This document shows, one piece after another, positions 47,335 to 57,917 of a stretch of 64,000 bases of DNA (position 1 is the stretch's first letter; each line of letters begins with the position of its first letter). Origin of the DNA: Flavobacteriales bacterium (GTDB taxonomy: Bacteria > Bacteroidota > Bacteroidia > NS11-12g > UBA955); NCBI GenBank assembly GCA_947447955.1, contig CANFLS010000006.1, positions 28,513 to 92,512 of the forward strand. Direction: 5' to 3'. Under the pieces are notes generated by a model. The model had not been told where the DNA came from, did no database searches, and saw only the letters and a list, made by a program, of their open reading frames with translations. The translations under genes were made by a program, and so were the position numbers.

Positions 47335-50300
47335 ACTTGAAATCATTATCGATGGTGTCGATGAACAATGGTTAATTCAAAACAATAAACACATTATTCA
47401 AGCAATACATAAGGCTTTTGACCCTTATGATATGCATCAATTTCCTGATAATATAATCAATGAAATAGTCATTGATTTACCCAAAACTAATTCGTTTAAT
47501 GATTTCTTAGTAGCTCTAACTAAACAAATACAGAATCAGGTACTCCAAAAGTACGCACTTTCATCTAAACAGATAAATGAATTAAAAAATAAAGATTTTA
47601 TTCCTTTAAAATGGAAAACAATCGATGATTTACTTTTAAAACTCAAAGAAAATCCAAACATACAATCATCTCAATACAATGATAATTTTTCTGAGCTTTT
47701 ACAAATAATATCAAATAACAATTCTGTAATTTGGGATATTTTATACAAAATTGGCATTTCAAAATCTATCATAGATTCATTTATCAAATGGAGTAAAGCG
47801 GAACAAATTCATCCTAAACAAATTTTACAATGGATTGGTTTTTATTTCGAATTAAGTAAAAAAAACAACAATGTAAAACAAGACAATATTTTTCTTAATG
47901 TAATTTTAGAAACTCAATATAAAGGCAATAGATCTAACATTGCTTTCAATAAAATCAATTCTGAATTTGTTGAAATCCTTTTAAAAACTACAAACCCAAT
48001 AAATAAAGAGTTAGTTGAATATCTAGGTAATATTGCAGAGGTTAATTCGATTTTCGCCAATTATTTTAGCGATTTCAATGTAATTAAGAACTTAATTGAT
48101 ATCCAATTTATAGAGAAAATAATTCAATTAAATTTAAGCAGTCAATCCCAAAATTACAACAATAAAAAGAGAGAAATTATTGTATATTATAATTTAATAC
48201 TCATTGCCAATACCATTGGAAAATCAAAATACGAACAATTATTTAATTCGATAAACATTGCATATTTAAATGCTGACAATGGCCAATTTAATTACTTAAA
48301 CATTCTTAAAATATTTAATGAAAATTTTTCATCAACTGAATATAAAAAGATAAAGGATTTAATTGAGTTATTATTTCAAGAAACCTATTTAATTAATTAC
48401 AATATAGACTTCAATAAAAATATTAACCAAATAAAAATAAAGGTAGAATCTTTTTTATCAGAAAATTTCGAATCACAGAAAACAGATAAATTAAATAGTA
48501 ACCCAGAATCAATACCTCTAAAAATTGATAATATTGTTCAACACATAATTGATGTAGACTTTTTTCGGCAATGGCCAGATGAAATGAAACATTTAAAATC
48601 AAAATTGAAAATTTATATCAATTCGTTTTTAGAAACTGGCAATTATCTTCCAATATCTTTTGCTCCCGAAAGTGAAAATCTCCGCATTATTATGACCGAG
48701 ATTAATCGAATTTTATTAGAAATTCGATTGAAATCAAAGCCCCAAAGCCCCGAATTGATTAATGATTTATTGGCCCATAGTTCAACGCTAAATTATCTAT
48801 TTTTCAATTTAAGTAATTTGTTATTCAAGGAAATTACACTTGATAAAGAATCAATCAATGTAACCGATGTTAAAGACTTTCACAAAACGAAAGACATTAA
48901 AATCAATAAGGTTTTAACCAATAAAAATTTAATTACAATATGGTCTAGCTTCATCTCTGAATTTGATTTTTACTTCAGTAATAACATATATTTTAATGAG
49001 TTAAAACAAAAAATAAAATCTGAAAATCCCGAAAGCATTTATACCTACCTCACTAATACTACATCATCAAAATTTGCACAAACTATTTTTGAAATTTTAA
49101 TTTCCCTGCAAAAAAACCAGACCAAAAGAACCCAACCATTTATTTTCTCTTATTTATTGCAGTTTATTGAAATTCAAATTCAAAGCAAAAACACAGCGAC
49201 CACAAATTTCGAATCGTACATCGAAAACATAAAAAAATCAGAAGAATATCAGGAATCAAAAACGCAACAAGCAAAAGAAAAAATAATCAATGAAACGATA
49301 AGTACAATTGAAGAAATCAAAGACTTAATTCAACCAGAAAACATATCTGAATTATTTACAGAAGAAGAATTGAAATTATGGAATGGTTTGATCAATATTA
49401 TCGAAGAAAAATCAATAAACATCTTAAAACTTACACAACAAATTAAATTATTTGAAGAAACATTTAATATTCTGAATGAATTTTGGTTTGAAAACGTTGA
49501 TTTAACAGTTGAATTCAATTTGGCTAAAAAATTCAATCATTTATTTGTTGATTTAGAAAGTATTTTCAGCTCAAATAATTCTTTATTAGAAATTAATCAA
49601 TATCCAAAACAGATTATTCAAAGCTTTGAACAGATAATACAGGCACTAAAACTAGATCCAATTTTTCTATTTGAACTATTTGTTTTCAAGCATAACAAAT
49701 TAAATATTGATAAGGAATCCAATTCCATTTTTAACGAATTTGGTTTATCTCGTGACAATCAAAACCCGTTGAATAAGCCCGATGTTAAAATCTATTTAAA
49801 TCAATTATTAAACAACCAAAAAAACAATTACGATAAAGATGCAAGTTCAATTTCAATTGAAGATAAAAATTTAATTCAACAAGAATTTGAATATTTCAAA
49901 TCACAAATAGAAACTGAAATAAATTTAGGGGTAGAATTGTTTTTTGAAAACTTCAAAAATGACCCATTGATTCAGAAAATATTCGAGGAAATCAATACCC
50001 TTGAATCTTTGAAAGAACAATTAAAAAGTCCAATAGTTAACGAAAAAATTCAATGGTATTTGTCATTGGCATTGCTAGAAATATTTAAAAACTATTTTAA
50101 TACTGCATATCGAAAATACCAATTTATAAATACAGTAGATTCTCTAACATTAATCTTTGGAAAAGAAAAAAATGCAACTGCTTTTTTGAAAAATATTGAA
50201 CTCGCAGAGGAAGTAATCAAGAAGCAAGAAGAGTTTATTTCAAATTTAATTGGCAATCAATACAAGCAAATCAAACTAAGTCCAAATTCTTTTAACGACA

Positions 50301-53300
50301 GGCAATCAACGCTTTTAGAGCGAGAAATAATGGACAGTTGGTTGATTGATATCATTCCCCAAGGAATTCCTATCGACGATAACGTAAATCGGTTATTACA
50401 ACAACTCATAGTAAATTTAGCTATTCAGAATCAAGAACTTGATCGTATTAATGAACTCGAACGAAATAGAACGCTTGAACAAAAAACAGAGCTCGAGAGA
50501 ACCCAAGAACTTGATCGTATTAATGAACTCGAACGAAATAGAACGCTTGAACAAAAAACAGAGCTCGAGAGAACCCAAGAACTTGATCGTATTAATGATC
50601 TTGAACGAAATAGAACGCTTGAACAAAAAACAGAGCTCGAGAGAACCCAAGAACTTGATCGTATTAATGATCTTGAACGAAATAGAACGCTTGAACAAAA
50701 AACAGAGCTCGAACGTAACCAAGAAAGTGAACGTAACCAAGAACGTAACCAAGAAAGTGAACGTAATAAAGAACTTGAAAACAATAATGAACTTGGAAGA
50801 GATGATAAGCTTGAAATCAACGAAATTTCAACACATGAAAACAAAAGCACTTTAGTGAAATATATTCAACTAGAAAATGCAAAAAAGCAAAATCTAGATA
50901 TATTAGACTATTTAATATTATCACTCAGTGAGGTTTTTTCAATTATATATCCAAAATGGATATCAATAATTAACTCGTTAAATGTATCTGAAGCAGAAAC
51001 AAATAAGAACATCATCCAAAATTCTAAACTCAACTGGATGGAACAATTAGTTTCATCGCCAATTTTACTTCAACTTACTCAAAAACAGAGTTTATTATTC
51101 CGAAATTATTTGAATGAAATATTAAAAATTCAATCAGAAACCTACTCATTAAAAGAACATGTTATTTTTAAAAATACATTTACTATGCTCCTGCATTTTA
51201 TTGAGCAAAATGCAGAAATAAAACACATACTGGAATCGAATCAAATAGAGAATATTCAAAAAAAGGCAACGGCTATAATTACAAACTTAAAAAGCACTTT
51301 GCAGTTTCAAGAAACATTTCTCACTCAAATTTTAATCTCAAAGTATGCCAATTATAAAGAGTTTGAGATTGCAAATGAATCAAAAATAATTATTCAAAAT
51401 ATATTCAAAGAAAAAGCAGAATCAAATGAGGACAATGTATACAAAACTTGGGTTCCTAAAAATATTTGGTTTCAAACAGAACAAAAAATCCCCTTTCAAT
51501 CAATATTCAATAATCGAGAATTTTGGAAAGTTTTATTTTCGGAGAACAACAATGAAATTTACATTGAAAATACTGAAAATAATATTCAACCAATTTGGAA
51601 CAAATCTGAAAATTACAAAATTTTAAATAAACATCCACAATCTAAAAAATGGATGGTTCAATTATCTAAAAACAAAGGTGAGGGCTTCATGGAGTTAGCC
51701 TCTAGCCTATCATTCAATACAATAATTGAAGCACAAACTGAAAAATATAAATCCGCGGCTGTTTTCGAAACAAATATAGAAAACCTATTAACTGAGCTCA
51801 AAACTTTAATTCCCACTATTGGCATTCTCGAGTTTTATCAATTTACTAAATTTCAATTGATTCAAATTCAATCTCCTCCTACAAAACTTCAATTAGCTCA
51901 AATTTTCTATTTGTCCTATATTTCTTTACCAAGCAATAAAACATTTGTTGAAATTTCGAAATTCACACAATTAATCATACAAACATTAAGTTTGAATGGA
52001 AATGAATCCAGCTTATTAAATAAATTAATAAATGAAAAGTTACCTAATCAAAACAATGTTATACCAAAGAAAGATGAATTAGTATCTATTGATTTTTCAA
52101 ATAATCAAACATTTACTGACAGTCATATCAAGGAAATATCACACCATATAATCAAATATCCATTCATATCTGAATCGGAAATAATTGAACAGCTAAATTT
52201 GCTAATTACTAGCAAATCAAAATTAAAGGATACGGCAAGTATCTTAAATAAAATTGCAAAACAAATCTGGGAAGAAATTAACAATCAAGGCAGTTCAATT
52301 ATCTCAAATAAAAGATTTTTCCACTTCCTTAATAAAACAATAAATAACTGGTTAACGAATAAACAAATTCACTGGACAATAAATCGTGCCTTCCAAAATA
52401 TAGAACAGTGGTTGACAGTATCAAAAACAGCTTTACTGAAAGCCGATATGAGTGAAATTCAATATTTGCATCCAAGTTGGGGTATCTACGACGAAAAATA
52501 CAAAGCTGAAGTAAATACATATATACATTCACCTGATTTTTTCTATTTCATTAAGACCAACAATAAAGACAAATCCGTTGAATTTGATACGAATACCGTT
52601 AAAACAGATTCTATCCAAAGGAAAGAATATCCATTAAAATCTTCGTTGGAAAATAATGACGTCTACTTCAAGTTACCTAAACAAACCATTATAAATGATT
52701 CAGATTTATTGGGTCAATCAAATAGACAGGCAAAACCATTGTCGGAAAATACAAATCAACAAAACCAAGAAATCATCAGCGAGTTTAAGGAATGGCAACA
52801 TGCTTTAAATGAAAAAATAAAAACAACAAATAAGAAACTCATTGAAAATCAGGAAAACAACGAAGAATATAAATTAGAGTTGCCCTATAAACCAAAAGAT
52901 CCATCTATTTTAAATTGGGATGCAATAGGTAACTCAAATGAAATAGAAAAAGCATTATTATCAATTTTGCTTATTGAGGGAATCGAAATCAATCAATCAA
53001 TTTTACCCAACAATGACATTATATCCACGAATCAATTTCTAAGTTCAAAAGCAATTTTTAGAATACTCGGACATAGTTCAGTTCCGCTACAATTCATTGG
53101 ACTGCTATATGAACAATTTTTTGGTTATTCGCTGGGGCTTGTTGAAGAAAATTGGACGAATTTCACATCTCCTAAAAGTTCAAAATCACTTTCCCTTAAA
53201 TTAAAAAAACTTAGGAAGGAAAGTCAAAGTCCCTCAGAAACAAAAAATGAAACTGGGACTAAAAATGAAACTCAAAATTGGTTTGAAGATATTTTAAATC

Positions 53301-54787
53301 TTTCCAATTTAGAAAATCAAAAAATACTTGATTCGAAAAATTTCAATTTGATTATTAAAGAAATTCAGCAAAAAATAAGAACCAAATTAAACAAAACCAA
53401 ATTTGCGAACGCCCCAGAATCGCTGCAAGTTGAGTGGATAAACCATTTGATATTTTTCAAATTGATTAAATTCGAAAATGACAATAATGAAATTGGCGGA
53501 TTTTTTTCAATATTAACTAGTGAACCAAGCCAAGTAGATAACTGGATAAATAGAATCTCAGAATCCATTATTTTTGATATTGATGTTGAGTTTGATTTTT
53601 GGATTTCCAACATTTCTAAATTTGCAAATTATTTCCAAGAATCAAATATTATTACATTGTTTCAAATTTCAGAGAGTTTAAAATTAGTTAACACTGAAAT
53701 CAAATTACCCATTGAAGACATTTTTGAAGCTACGCTTAAAAATGTTGAACATAGACCCTTTCAAGAAGCAATCTTAAATGTATTTCTACCTAACTTAATT
53801 CCAATATTTTATGAAAATCATTTAACAAAAACCAATTTGTTTAGGGAATTAAATTTAATATCCCTCATAATAAATGAAAGAAATCATATTGGTCAAGTTC
53901 AAACTGAATCATCAGAAAATTTAGCCGACCAATTGAATTTGGATAATATTTTCATCCCTTATAAAAATTTAGAAACAGCCGAAATAGAGCCTGAAATTTT
54001 ACGTGAAATATCATTTATAATTGGTAAAAACCTAGATGAAACTTCACGTTGGATATTACATGAATTAAGTCATTCAGATCCAAAGAAACTAAACGTTTTC
54101 AAACAAAAAATTCAAGATTCATTCGAAAACAAAACCAAAATCAACAATTACTACAACTCCATAATTAACAATCCCAAATTATCTCAATCAATTCAAGAGT
54201 TAATCAGTCCAATCATTATTAATCTTCAGGATAAAAAGAAAACGGATTCGAAAATCAAACAGGAAATAGATAATGGAACAAGATTCATAACAACTTTATG
54301 CGGACTTATGATGTTGTCGCCATTTTTGGCAACGCTTTTTAGAAGGATGGGACTATTAGAGAAAAATTCTTTTATCAGTGAAGCAGAACAGTTAAAAGCA
54401 TATAAAGTCCTCATGACGATTCCAAAAATCGATGAAGAAAAAGAATATGAATACCAAGATTTAATTCCGAGAATCATAACAGGAATTGCCCCAGAAGACA
54501 CCATTCATTATGTTCCTGAATTAACTGAAGCCGAATTAACAGAGATTAGAAATTTCCTCGGTGCCGTTATTTCACAATGGCCAGTGATGGCAAATGCAAC
54601 AGTTAGAGGATTTATTGAATCCTTTTTAATTCGCGATGGAAAGGTTTGGAAAGATGGTACAATCTGGAAAATTGAAGTAAATGGGCATGGTGCCGACATG
54701 ATAATGCAAACATTAACATGGGGATTTTCTACCATGAAATTTCCATGGACATCGTATTTGATTGAAACAAATTGGCAGCCGGCTTAA
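47309..54787 (+). CDS. CIS tape-measure protein (CIS_TMP/Afp14-like), 2492 aa
   Basis: N-term CIS_TMP pattern; C-term 'GLMMLSPFLATLFRRMGLLEKNSFISEAEQLKA...FLGAVISQWPVMANATVRGFIESFLIRDGKVWK...WTSYLIETNW' as in CIS_TMP proteins. Confidence 0.88.
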   Translation: MKSTLKIHELEIIIDGVDEQWLIQNNKHIIQAIHKAFDPYDMHQFPDNIINEIVIDLPKTNSFNDFLVALTKQIQNQVLQKYALSSKQINELKNKDFIPLKWKTIDDLLLKLKENPNIQSSQYNDNFSELLQIISNNNSVIWDILYKIGISKSIIDSFIKWSKAEQIHPKQILQWIGFYFELSKKNNNVKQDNIFLNVILETQYKGNRSNIAFNKINSEFVEILLKTTNPINKELVEYLGNIAEVNSIFANYFSDFNVIKNLIDIQFIEKIIQLNLSSQSQNYNNKKREIIVYYNLILIANTIGKSKYEQLFNSINIAYLNADNGQFNYLNILKIFNENFSSTEYKKIKDLIELLFQETYLINYNIDFNKNINQIKIKVESFLSENFESQKTDKLNSNPESIPLKIDNIVQHIIDVDFFRQWPDEMKHLKSKLKIYINSFLETGNYLPISFAPESENLRIIMTEINRILLEIRLKSKPQSPELINDLLAHSSTLNYLFFNLSNLLFKEITLDKESINVTDVKDFHKTKDIKINKVLTNKNLITIWSSFISEFDFYFSNNIYFNELKQKIKSENPESIYTYLTNTTSSKFAQTIFEILISLQKNQTKRTQPFIFSYLLQFIEIQIQSKNTATTNFESYIENIKKSEEYQESKTQQAKEKIINETISTIEEIKDLIQPENISELFTEEELKLWNGLINIIEEKSINILKLTQQIKLFEETFNILNEFWFENVDLTVEFNLAKKFNHLFVDLESIFSSNNSLLEINQYPKQIIQSFEQIIQALKLDPIFLFELFVFKHNKLNIDKESNSIFNEFGLSRDNQNPLNKPDVKIYLNQLLNNQKNNYDKDASSISIEDKNLIQQEFEYFKSQIETEINLGVELFFENFKNDPLIQKIFEEINTLESLKEQLKSPIVNEKIQWYLSLALLEIFKNYFNTAYRKYQFINTVDSLTLIFGKEKNATAFLKNIELAEEVIKKQEEFISNLIGNQYKQIKLSPNSFNDRQSTLLEREIMDSWLIDIIPQGIPIDDNVNRLLQQLIVNLAIQNQELDRINELERNRTLEQKTELERTQELDRINELERNRTLEQKTELERTQELDRINDLERNRTLEQKTELERTQELDRINDLERNRTLEQKTELERNQESERNQERNQESERNKELENNNELGRDDKLEINEISTHENKSTLVKYIQLENAKKQNLDILDYLILSLSEVFSIIYPKWISIINSLNVSEAETNKNIIQNSKLNWMEQLVSSPILLQLTQKQSLLFRNYLNEILKIQSETYSLKEHVIFKNTFTMLLHFIEQNAEIKHILESNQIENIQKKATAIITNLKSTLQFQETFLTQILISKYANYKEFEIANESKIIIQNIFKEKAESNEDNVYKTWVPKNIWFQTEQKIPFQSIFNNREFWKVLFSENNNEIYIENTENNIQPIWNKSENYKILNKHPQSKKWMVQLSKNKGEGFMELASSLSFNTIIEAQTEKYKSAAVFETNIENLLTELKTLIPTIGILEFYQFTKFQLIQIQSPPTKLQLAQIFYLSYISLPSNKTFVEISKFTQLIIQTLSLNGNESSLLNKLINEKLPNQNNVIPKKDELVSIDFSNNQTFTDSHIKEISHHIIKYPFISESEIIEQLNLLITSKSKLKDTASILNKIAKQIWEEINNQGSSIISNKRFFHFLNKTINNWLTNKQIHWTINRAFQNIEQWLTVSKTALLKADMSEIQYLHPSWGIYDEKYKAEVNTYIHSPDFFYFIKTNNKDKSVEFDTNTVKTDSIQRKEYPLKSSLENNDVYFKLPKQTIINDSDLLGQSNRQAKPLSENTNQQNQEIISEFKEWQHALNEKIKTTNKKLIENQENNEEYKLELPYKPKDPSILNWDAIGNSNEIEKALLSILLIEGIEINQSILPNNDIISTNQFLSSKAIFRILGHSSVPLQFIGLLYEQFFGYSLGLVEENWTNFTSPKSSKSLSLKLKKLRKESQSPSETKNETGTKNETQNWFEDILNLSNLENQKILDSKNFNLIIKEIQQKIRTKLNKTKFANAPESLQVEWINHLIFFKLIKFENDNNEIGGFFSILTSEPSQVDNWINRISESIIFDIDVEFDFWISNISKFANYFQESNIITLFQISESLKLVNTEIKLPIEDIFEATLKNVEHRPFQEAILNVFLPNLIPIFYENHLTKTNLFRELNLISLIINERNHIGQVQTESSENLADQLNLDNIFIPYKNLETAEIEPEILREISFIIGKNLDETSRWILHELSHSDPKKLNVFKQKIQDSFENKTKINNYYNSIINNPKLSQSIQELISPIIINLQDKKKTDSKIKQEIDNGTRFITTLCGLMMLSPFLATLFRRMGLLEKNSFISEAEQLKAYKVLMTIPKIDEEKEYEYQDLIPRIITGIAPEDTIHYVPELTEAELTEIRNFLGAVISQWPVMANATVRGFIESFLIRDGKVWKDGTIWKIEVNGHGADMIMQTLTWGFSTMKFPWTSYLIETNWQPA
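50432..50719 (+). repeat. Four tandem 72-bp repeats (24 aa QELDRIN[E/D]LERNRTLEQKTELER[T/N])
   Basis: Copies at 50432, 50504, 50576, 50648; near identical; followed by degenerate ER/NQ repeats to about 50790. Confidence 0.97.
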
Positions 54788-55914
54788 GGCTTTGGTATTG
54801 TTACTGGGTCAATTGCTTCTTTTTTCCAAAGATTTTTACCCCTCGCCTTTTCTCTATCATCAAGAGAGCCTTTAAAATCACCAAACTGTGCTTTCAATTT
54901 GGAGCGCAGCAAATATGCCTCCGCATAATTTGGTCTGAGGGAAATTGCATCAGTAAGTTCAACAACTGCTGTTGCACTATCTCCAAGTGACATTAAATTA
55001 TTTGCCAGATAATAATGATATTCAGGAATTGAATCTGCAATTTTCCCAATTTCTAAATAAATATCATTCGCTTTTTCGAATCTTTCCATTCCATCAAAAG
55101 CCCTAGCTCTGTTTAATATGAGTCCAATATTGGTTGGATCTTGTTTGAGTCCTTTCTCAGCAAATGAAGCAGCAATGGCGCATTCATCCATCAAAATATA
55201 GTACTCTGAAAACACTGCAAATACTTGTGAATTATCTTGAGAATACATTCTAGCAAAATCTAGATTGATTTTGGCTGAGTCCATATTGTCAAAGTTTATA
55301 TAATTTTTAGCTTTTATTAGAAATGCCTCCCAACGGGTATTGTTTCTATGCAAAACCTTATTGCAATCTATGATACTCGCTCTAAAGTTTTCCATTTCAA
55401 AATAGGCGCTGGCTCTGCTCAAAAGAACTATTTGATTGGTATCATTTTGTTGAACACACAGGTTCAAATACTTCAATCCCTTGTCAAATTCTTTTTTTCG
55501 CACATACAACATACCTAACTCCAAGGATGACTCATAAGCTGTTTCCTTATCTATTTGAGCAGACTTAAAATCAAATTCTGCCGACTTTAAATCAGACTGA
55601 TTAAAATAGGATTTCCCTCTATATAAATAAGCCTTTCCATACATTGGATCAACTTCAATTGATTTAGAAAAAAGTTCAATCGCTTTATCAAACAATTTTT
55701 TTTGATAAAGAATTATCCCTTTATTAAAGTAGGCCTCTTTACAATTAGGAAAAGCAATGATAATATCATCATAAACTTTCATTGCCTCTTCTGTTTTTCC
55801 ATTTTGGAAAAGAACGGATGCCACATCTAACAATCTCTGTTGGCCGCCATTGCCACAAGATGCTAGCATCAAGCAAAATAATACTGTAAAAAAATTCCGA
55901 TATATTAATTTCAT
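54784..55914 (-). CDS. TPR-repeat lipoprotein
   Basis: Lipobox 'LMLASCGNG'; multiple TPRs 'YFNKGIILYQKKLFDKAIELFSKSIEVDPMYGKAYLYRGKSY'. Confidence 0.88.
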   Translation of the reverse strand: MKLIYRNFFTVLFCLMLASCGNGGQQRLLDVASVLFQNGKTEEAMKVYDDIIIAFPNCKEAYFNKGIILYQKKLFDKAIELFSKSIEVDPMYGKAYLYRGKSYFNQSDLKSAEFDFKSAQIDKETAYESSLELGMLYVRKKEFDKGLKYLNLCVQQNDTNQIVLLSRASAYFEMENFRASIIDCNKVLHRNNTRWEAFLIKAKNYINFDNMDSAKINLDFARMYSQDNSQVFAVFSEYYILMDECAIAASFAEKGLKQDPTNIGLILNRARAFDGMERFEKANDIYLEIGKIADSIPEYHYYLANNLMSLGDSATAVVELTDAISLRPNYAEAYLLRSKLKAQFGDFKGSLDDREKARGKNLWKKEAIDPVTIPKP

Positions 55915-55979
55915 AAATTTTGTGGGATATTTGTGGATATCTATGTTATTTTAAAAAAATCGCTTAACTTCGCACGAAT

Positions 55980-57917
55980 ATGCAACAAATAAAGAATAAA
56001 ATTCCATTCGGAAGGATAATTTTTATAAAAGGAATAATTGTGTCTATTTTTTTATTCACAATAATGCCTCGTGCATACGGTCAAGAGAAAATTAGCGAGA
56101 AAGTAGCCGAAGCAAAATCTGCTGTACAACAAGGGAATTCAAATATTGACCAAGCCAATACAAAATCAAACAAGATAAAAGCCTTTATTACTGATTCAAT
56201 TCCAACCTATACTGATGAATTTGGCAATTATTTAAAATCTTTCTTAGAGTATCAAAATAAACTTGACTATTTAGACGGTGTTAACAATACAAAGCCTAAA
56301 AGAAAGCCAGCAAATAAAGCTCAAAGAATTATTGATTTAGAATCTAAAATTGCAAAGCCTACCATGACCGACAAAGAATGGACAGGTGCAGAATTAACTC
56401 CATACAATGAATCGAAAAGACGTAAATCAATGTCTAAAGAAATTTATGGTTTTCATGGATTTTGGGAAGGCAATAAATTTGAAAAATATGATTTAAATGC
56501 TTTAACTAGAATTGGATATATTGGTTATGATATCAATCCGAAAACAGGTAGTTACACAAGCATTCATAATTGGAGAAATACGCATTTGCACAAAAGAGCT
56601 GCACAGTATGATGTTGATGTTGATATTGTTGCAAATTTGAGAGGCGCTAAAAATATTCACGACTTTTTATACCAACCAGGAAGTGATAAGGCATGGAATG
56701 CATTTAGTGATTCAATAATTGGTCTGCTAAATGAACAAAATGCAGATGGTGTTGTTATTGATTTCTATCAAATGGCAGCTGCTGATAATCCAAGATTTAT
56801 TGAATTTTTGAGAGTCATTAGATTCAAACTAAACGAGGCATCTCCAAGATTTGAATTATCATTGGCACTGCCTCCAATTGATTATGAAAAAGCATACAAT
56901 TTAAAAGAAAATTATAGTTTGGTTGATAGATTTCTAATTTATGCTTTTGATTATAATAATTTTGCTGGAGAAAATTGCAGTTCATCAGCGCCATTGGTAT
57001 CTTCAAATGCGGATCAATTATCAATTGACAAAACATTCAATAATTACATATCATTAGGGATAAAACCAGAAAACATGGTAATTGTTGCCGGGTTATATGG
57101 ACAACAATGGGCGATGACAACAGCCAACCCGTATAATCAAAATTCAAAATACATCAAAACAATCTCCTTTTTTGATTTCGAAGAAGATTACAGCGTAAGA
57201 ATCAAACCAGTTTTAGACAATAACGTTTTACAAAATTATATTTCATTTTCAGACAATAATGGAAATTGGTTTATTACTTGGGGTGAAAATATCCTTTCGC
57301 TTTCTTTAAAATGTGATTATATCAATAACAAAAATGTAAAAGGTATTGGATTTTGGCAGTTAGGAAATACCGTTAGTGGCGATTTGAATACCCAAAAATT
57401 TTGGCCATTAATTTATAAGAAATTTGCATTACCCGAGGCAACGATGCCTCAAAATATTACTGCAAACTTTGATGAAATACCAACTTCAAATATTGATTCA
57501 ATTCTTTCAGTGAATCAAGCGTTGATTATGTCGGCGGTTAATCTTGCTGAAAACCCATTTTTACCAGACAAGCCAGATAGATCTCAATTAGCTAAAATAG
57601 GTTCTAGCAATTTCCAATACAAAGAAGTAATAAGGGCTATTGGAATGTTTTTTACAATATTGACTATTTGCGCGGTTGTGGCATTGGTAATTGCCATGTT
57701 CGATGAAAAAGTGAGAATGCTCTTGTTTTTTGATCAAGCATTCTTATTTTTAATACCGGGTATCATGTTAACCATCACAATAACGATGCGTTTGTTGGGA
57801 ATAATTTGGAATTCAGAAATGGAATTTATTGTGGGCGGTATTGTGGGAATTGGTTGTCATTTCTTAATACAAAACTATTTCACAAAAAAATCACAATTGA
57901 ATGATGAAACTCCTTAG
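55980..57917 (+). CDS. Membrane-anchored GH18-like protein, likely catalytically degenerate
   Basis: N-terminal signal/TM; GH18-like barrel 'NADGVVIDFYQMAA', 'FELSLALPPIDYEKAY', 'VDRFLIYAFDYNN', 'GIKPENMVIVAGLYGQQW', 'KGIGFWQLGN'; three C-terminal TMs. Confidence 0.7.
   Translation: MQQIKNKIPFGRIIFIKGIIVSIFLFTIMPRAYGQEKISEKVAEAKSAVQQGNSNIDQANTKSNKIKAFITDSIPTYTDEFGNYLKSFLEYQNKLDYLDGVNNTKPKRKPANKAQRIIDLESKIAKPTMTDKEWTGAELTPYNESKRRKSMSKEIYGFHGFWEGNKFEKYDLNALTRIGYIGYDINPKTGSYTSIHNWRNTHLHKRAAQYDVDVDIVANLRGAKNIHDFLYQPGSDKAWNAFSDSIIGLLNEQNADGVVIDFYQMAAADNPRFIEFLRVIRFKLNEASPRFELSLALPPIDYEKAYNLKENYSLVDRFLIYAFDYNNFAGENCSSSAPLVSSNADQLSIDKTFNNYISLGIKPENMVIVAGLYGQQWAMTTANPYNQNSKYIKTISFFDFEEDYSVRIKPVLDNNVLQNYISFSDNNGNWFITWGENILSLSLKCDYINNKNVKGIGFWQLGNTVSGDLNTQKFWPLIYKKFALPEATMPQNITANFDEIPTSNIDSILSVNQALIMSAVNLAENPFLPDKPDRSQLAKIGSSNFQYKEVIRAIGMFFTILTICAVVALVIAMFDEKVRMLLFFDQAFLFLIPGIMLTITITMRLLGIIWNSEMEFIVGGIVGIGCHFLIQNYFTKKSQLNDETP

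Noticed and set aside
50432-50790. CRISPR array
   Set aside because: Contiguous 72-bp repeats without unique spacers, in frame within a coding sequence.
50417-50855. Track ORFs on both strands over the repeat (111, 139 and 138 aa)
   Set aside because: Alternative-frame shadows of the 72-bp coding repeat inside the tape-measure gene.
23383-54787. Prophage interpretation of the tail genes
   Set aside because: No terminase, portal, capsid, integrase or lysis genes; presence of AAA+ (Afp15-like), DUF4255/Pvc16-like and CIS_TMP genes fits eCIS.
23383-54787. Type VI secretion system
   Set aside because: No ClpV, TssB/TssC pair or TssJLM membrane complex; single long sheath and J-like baseplate proteins fit eCIS instead.
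23383-54787. DUF4157 (eCIS-core) metallopeptidase cargo
   Set aside because: No HExxH-type DUF4157 motif noticed in any ORF of the locus.
54772-54990. 72-aa plus-strand ORF after the tape-measure gene
   Set aside because: Antisense to the TPR lipoprotein gene, which has strong family support.
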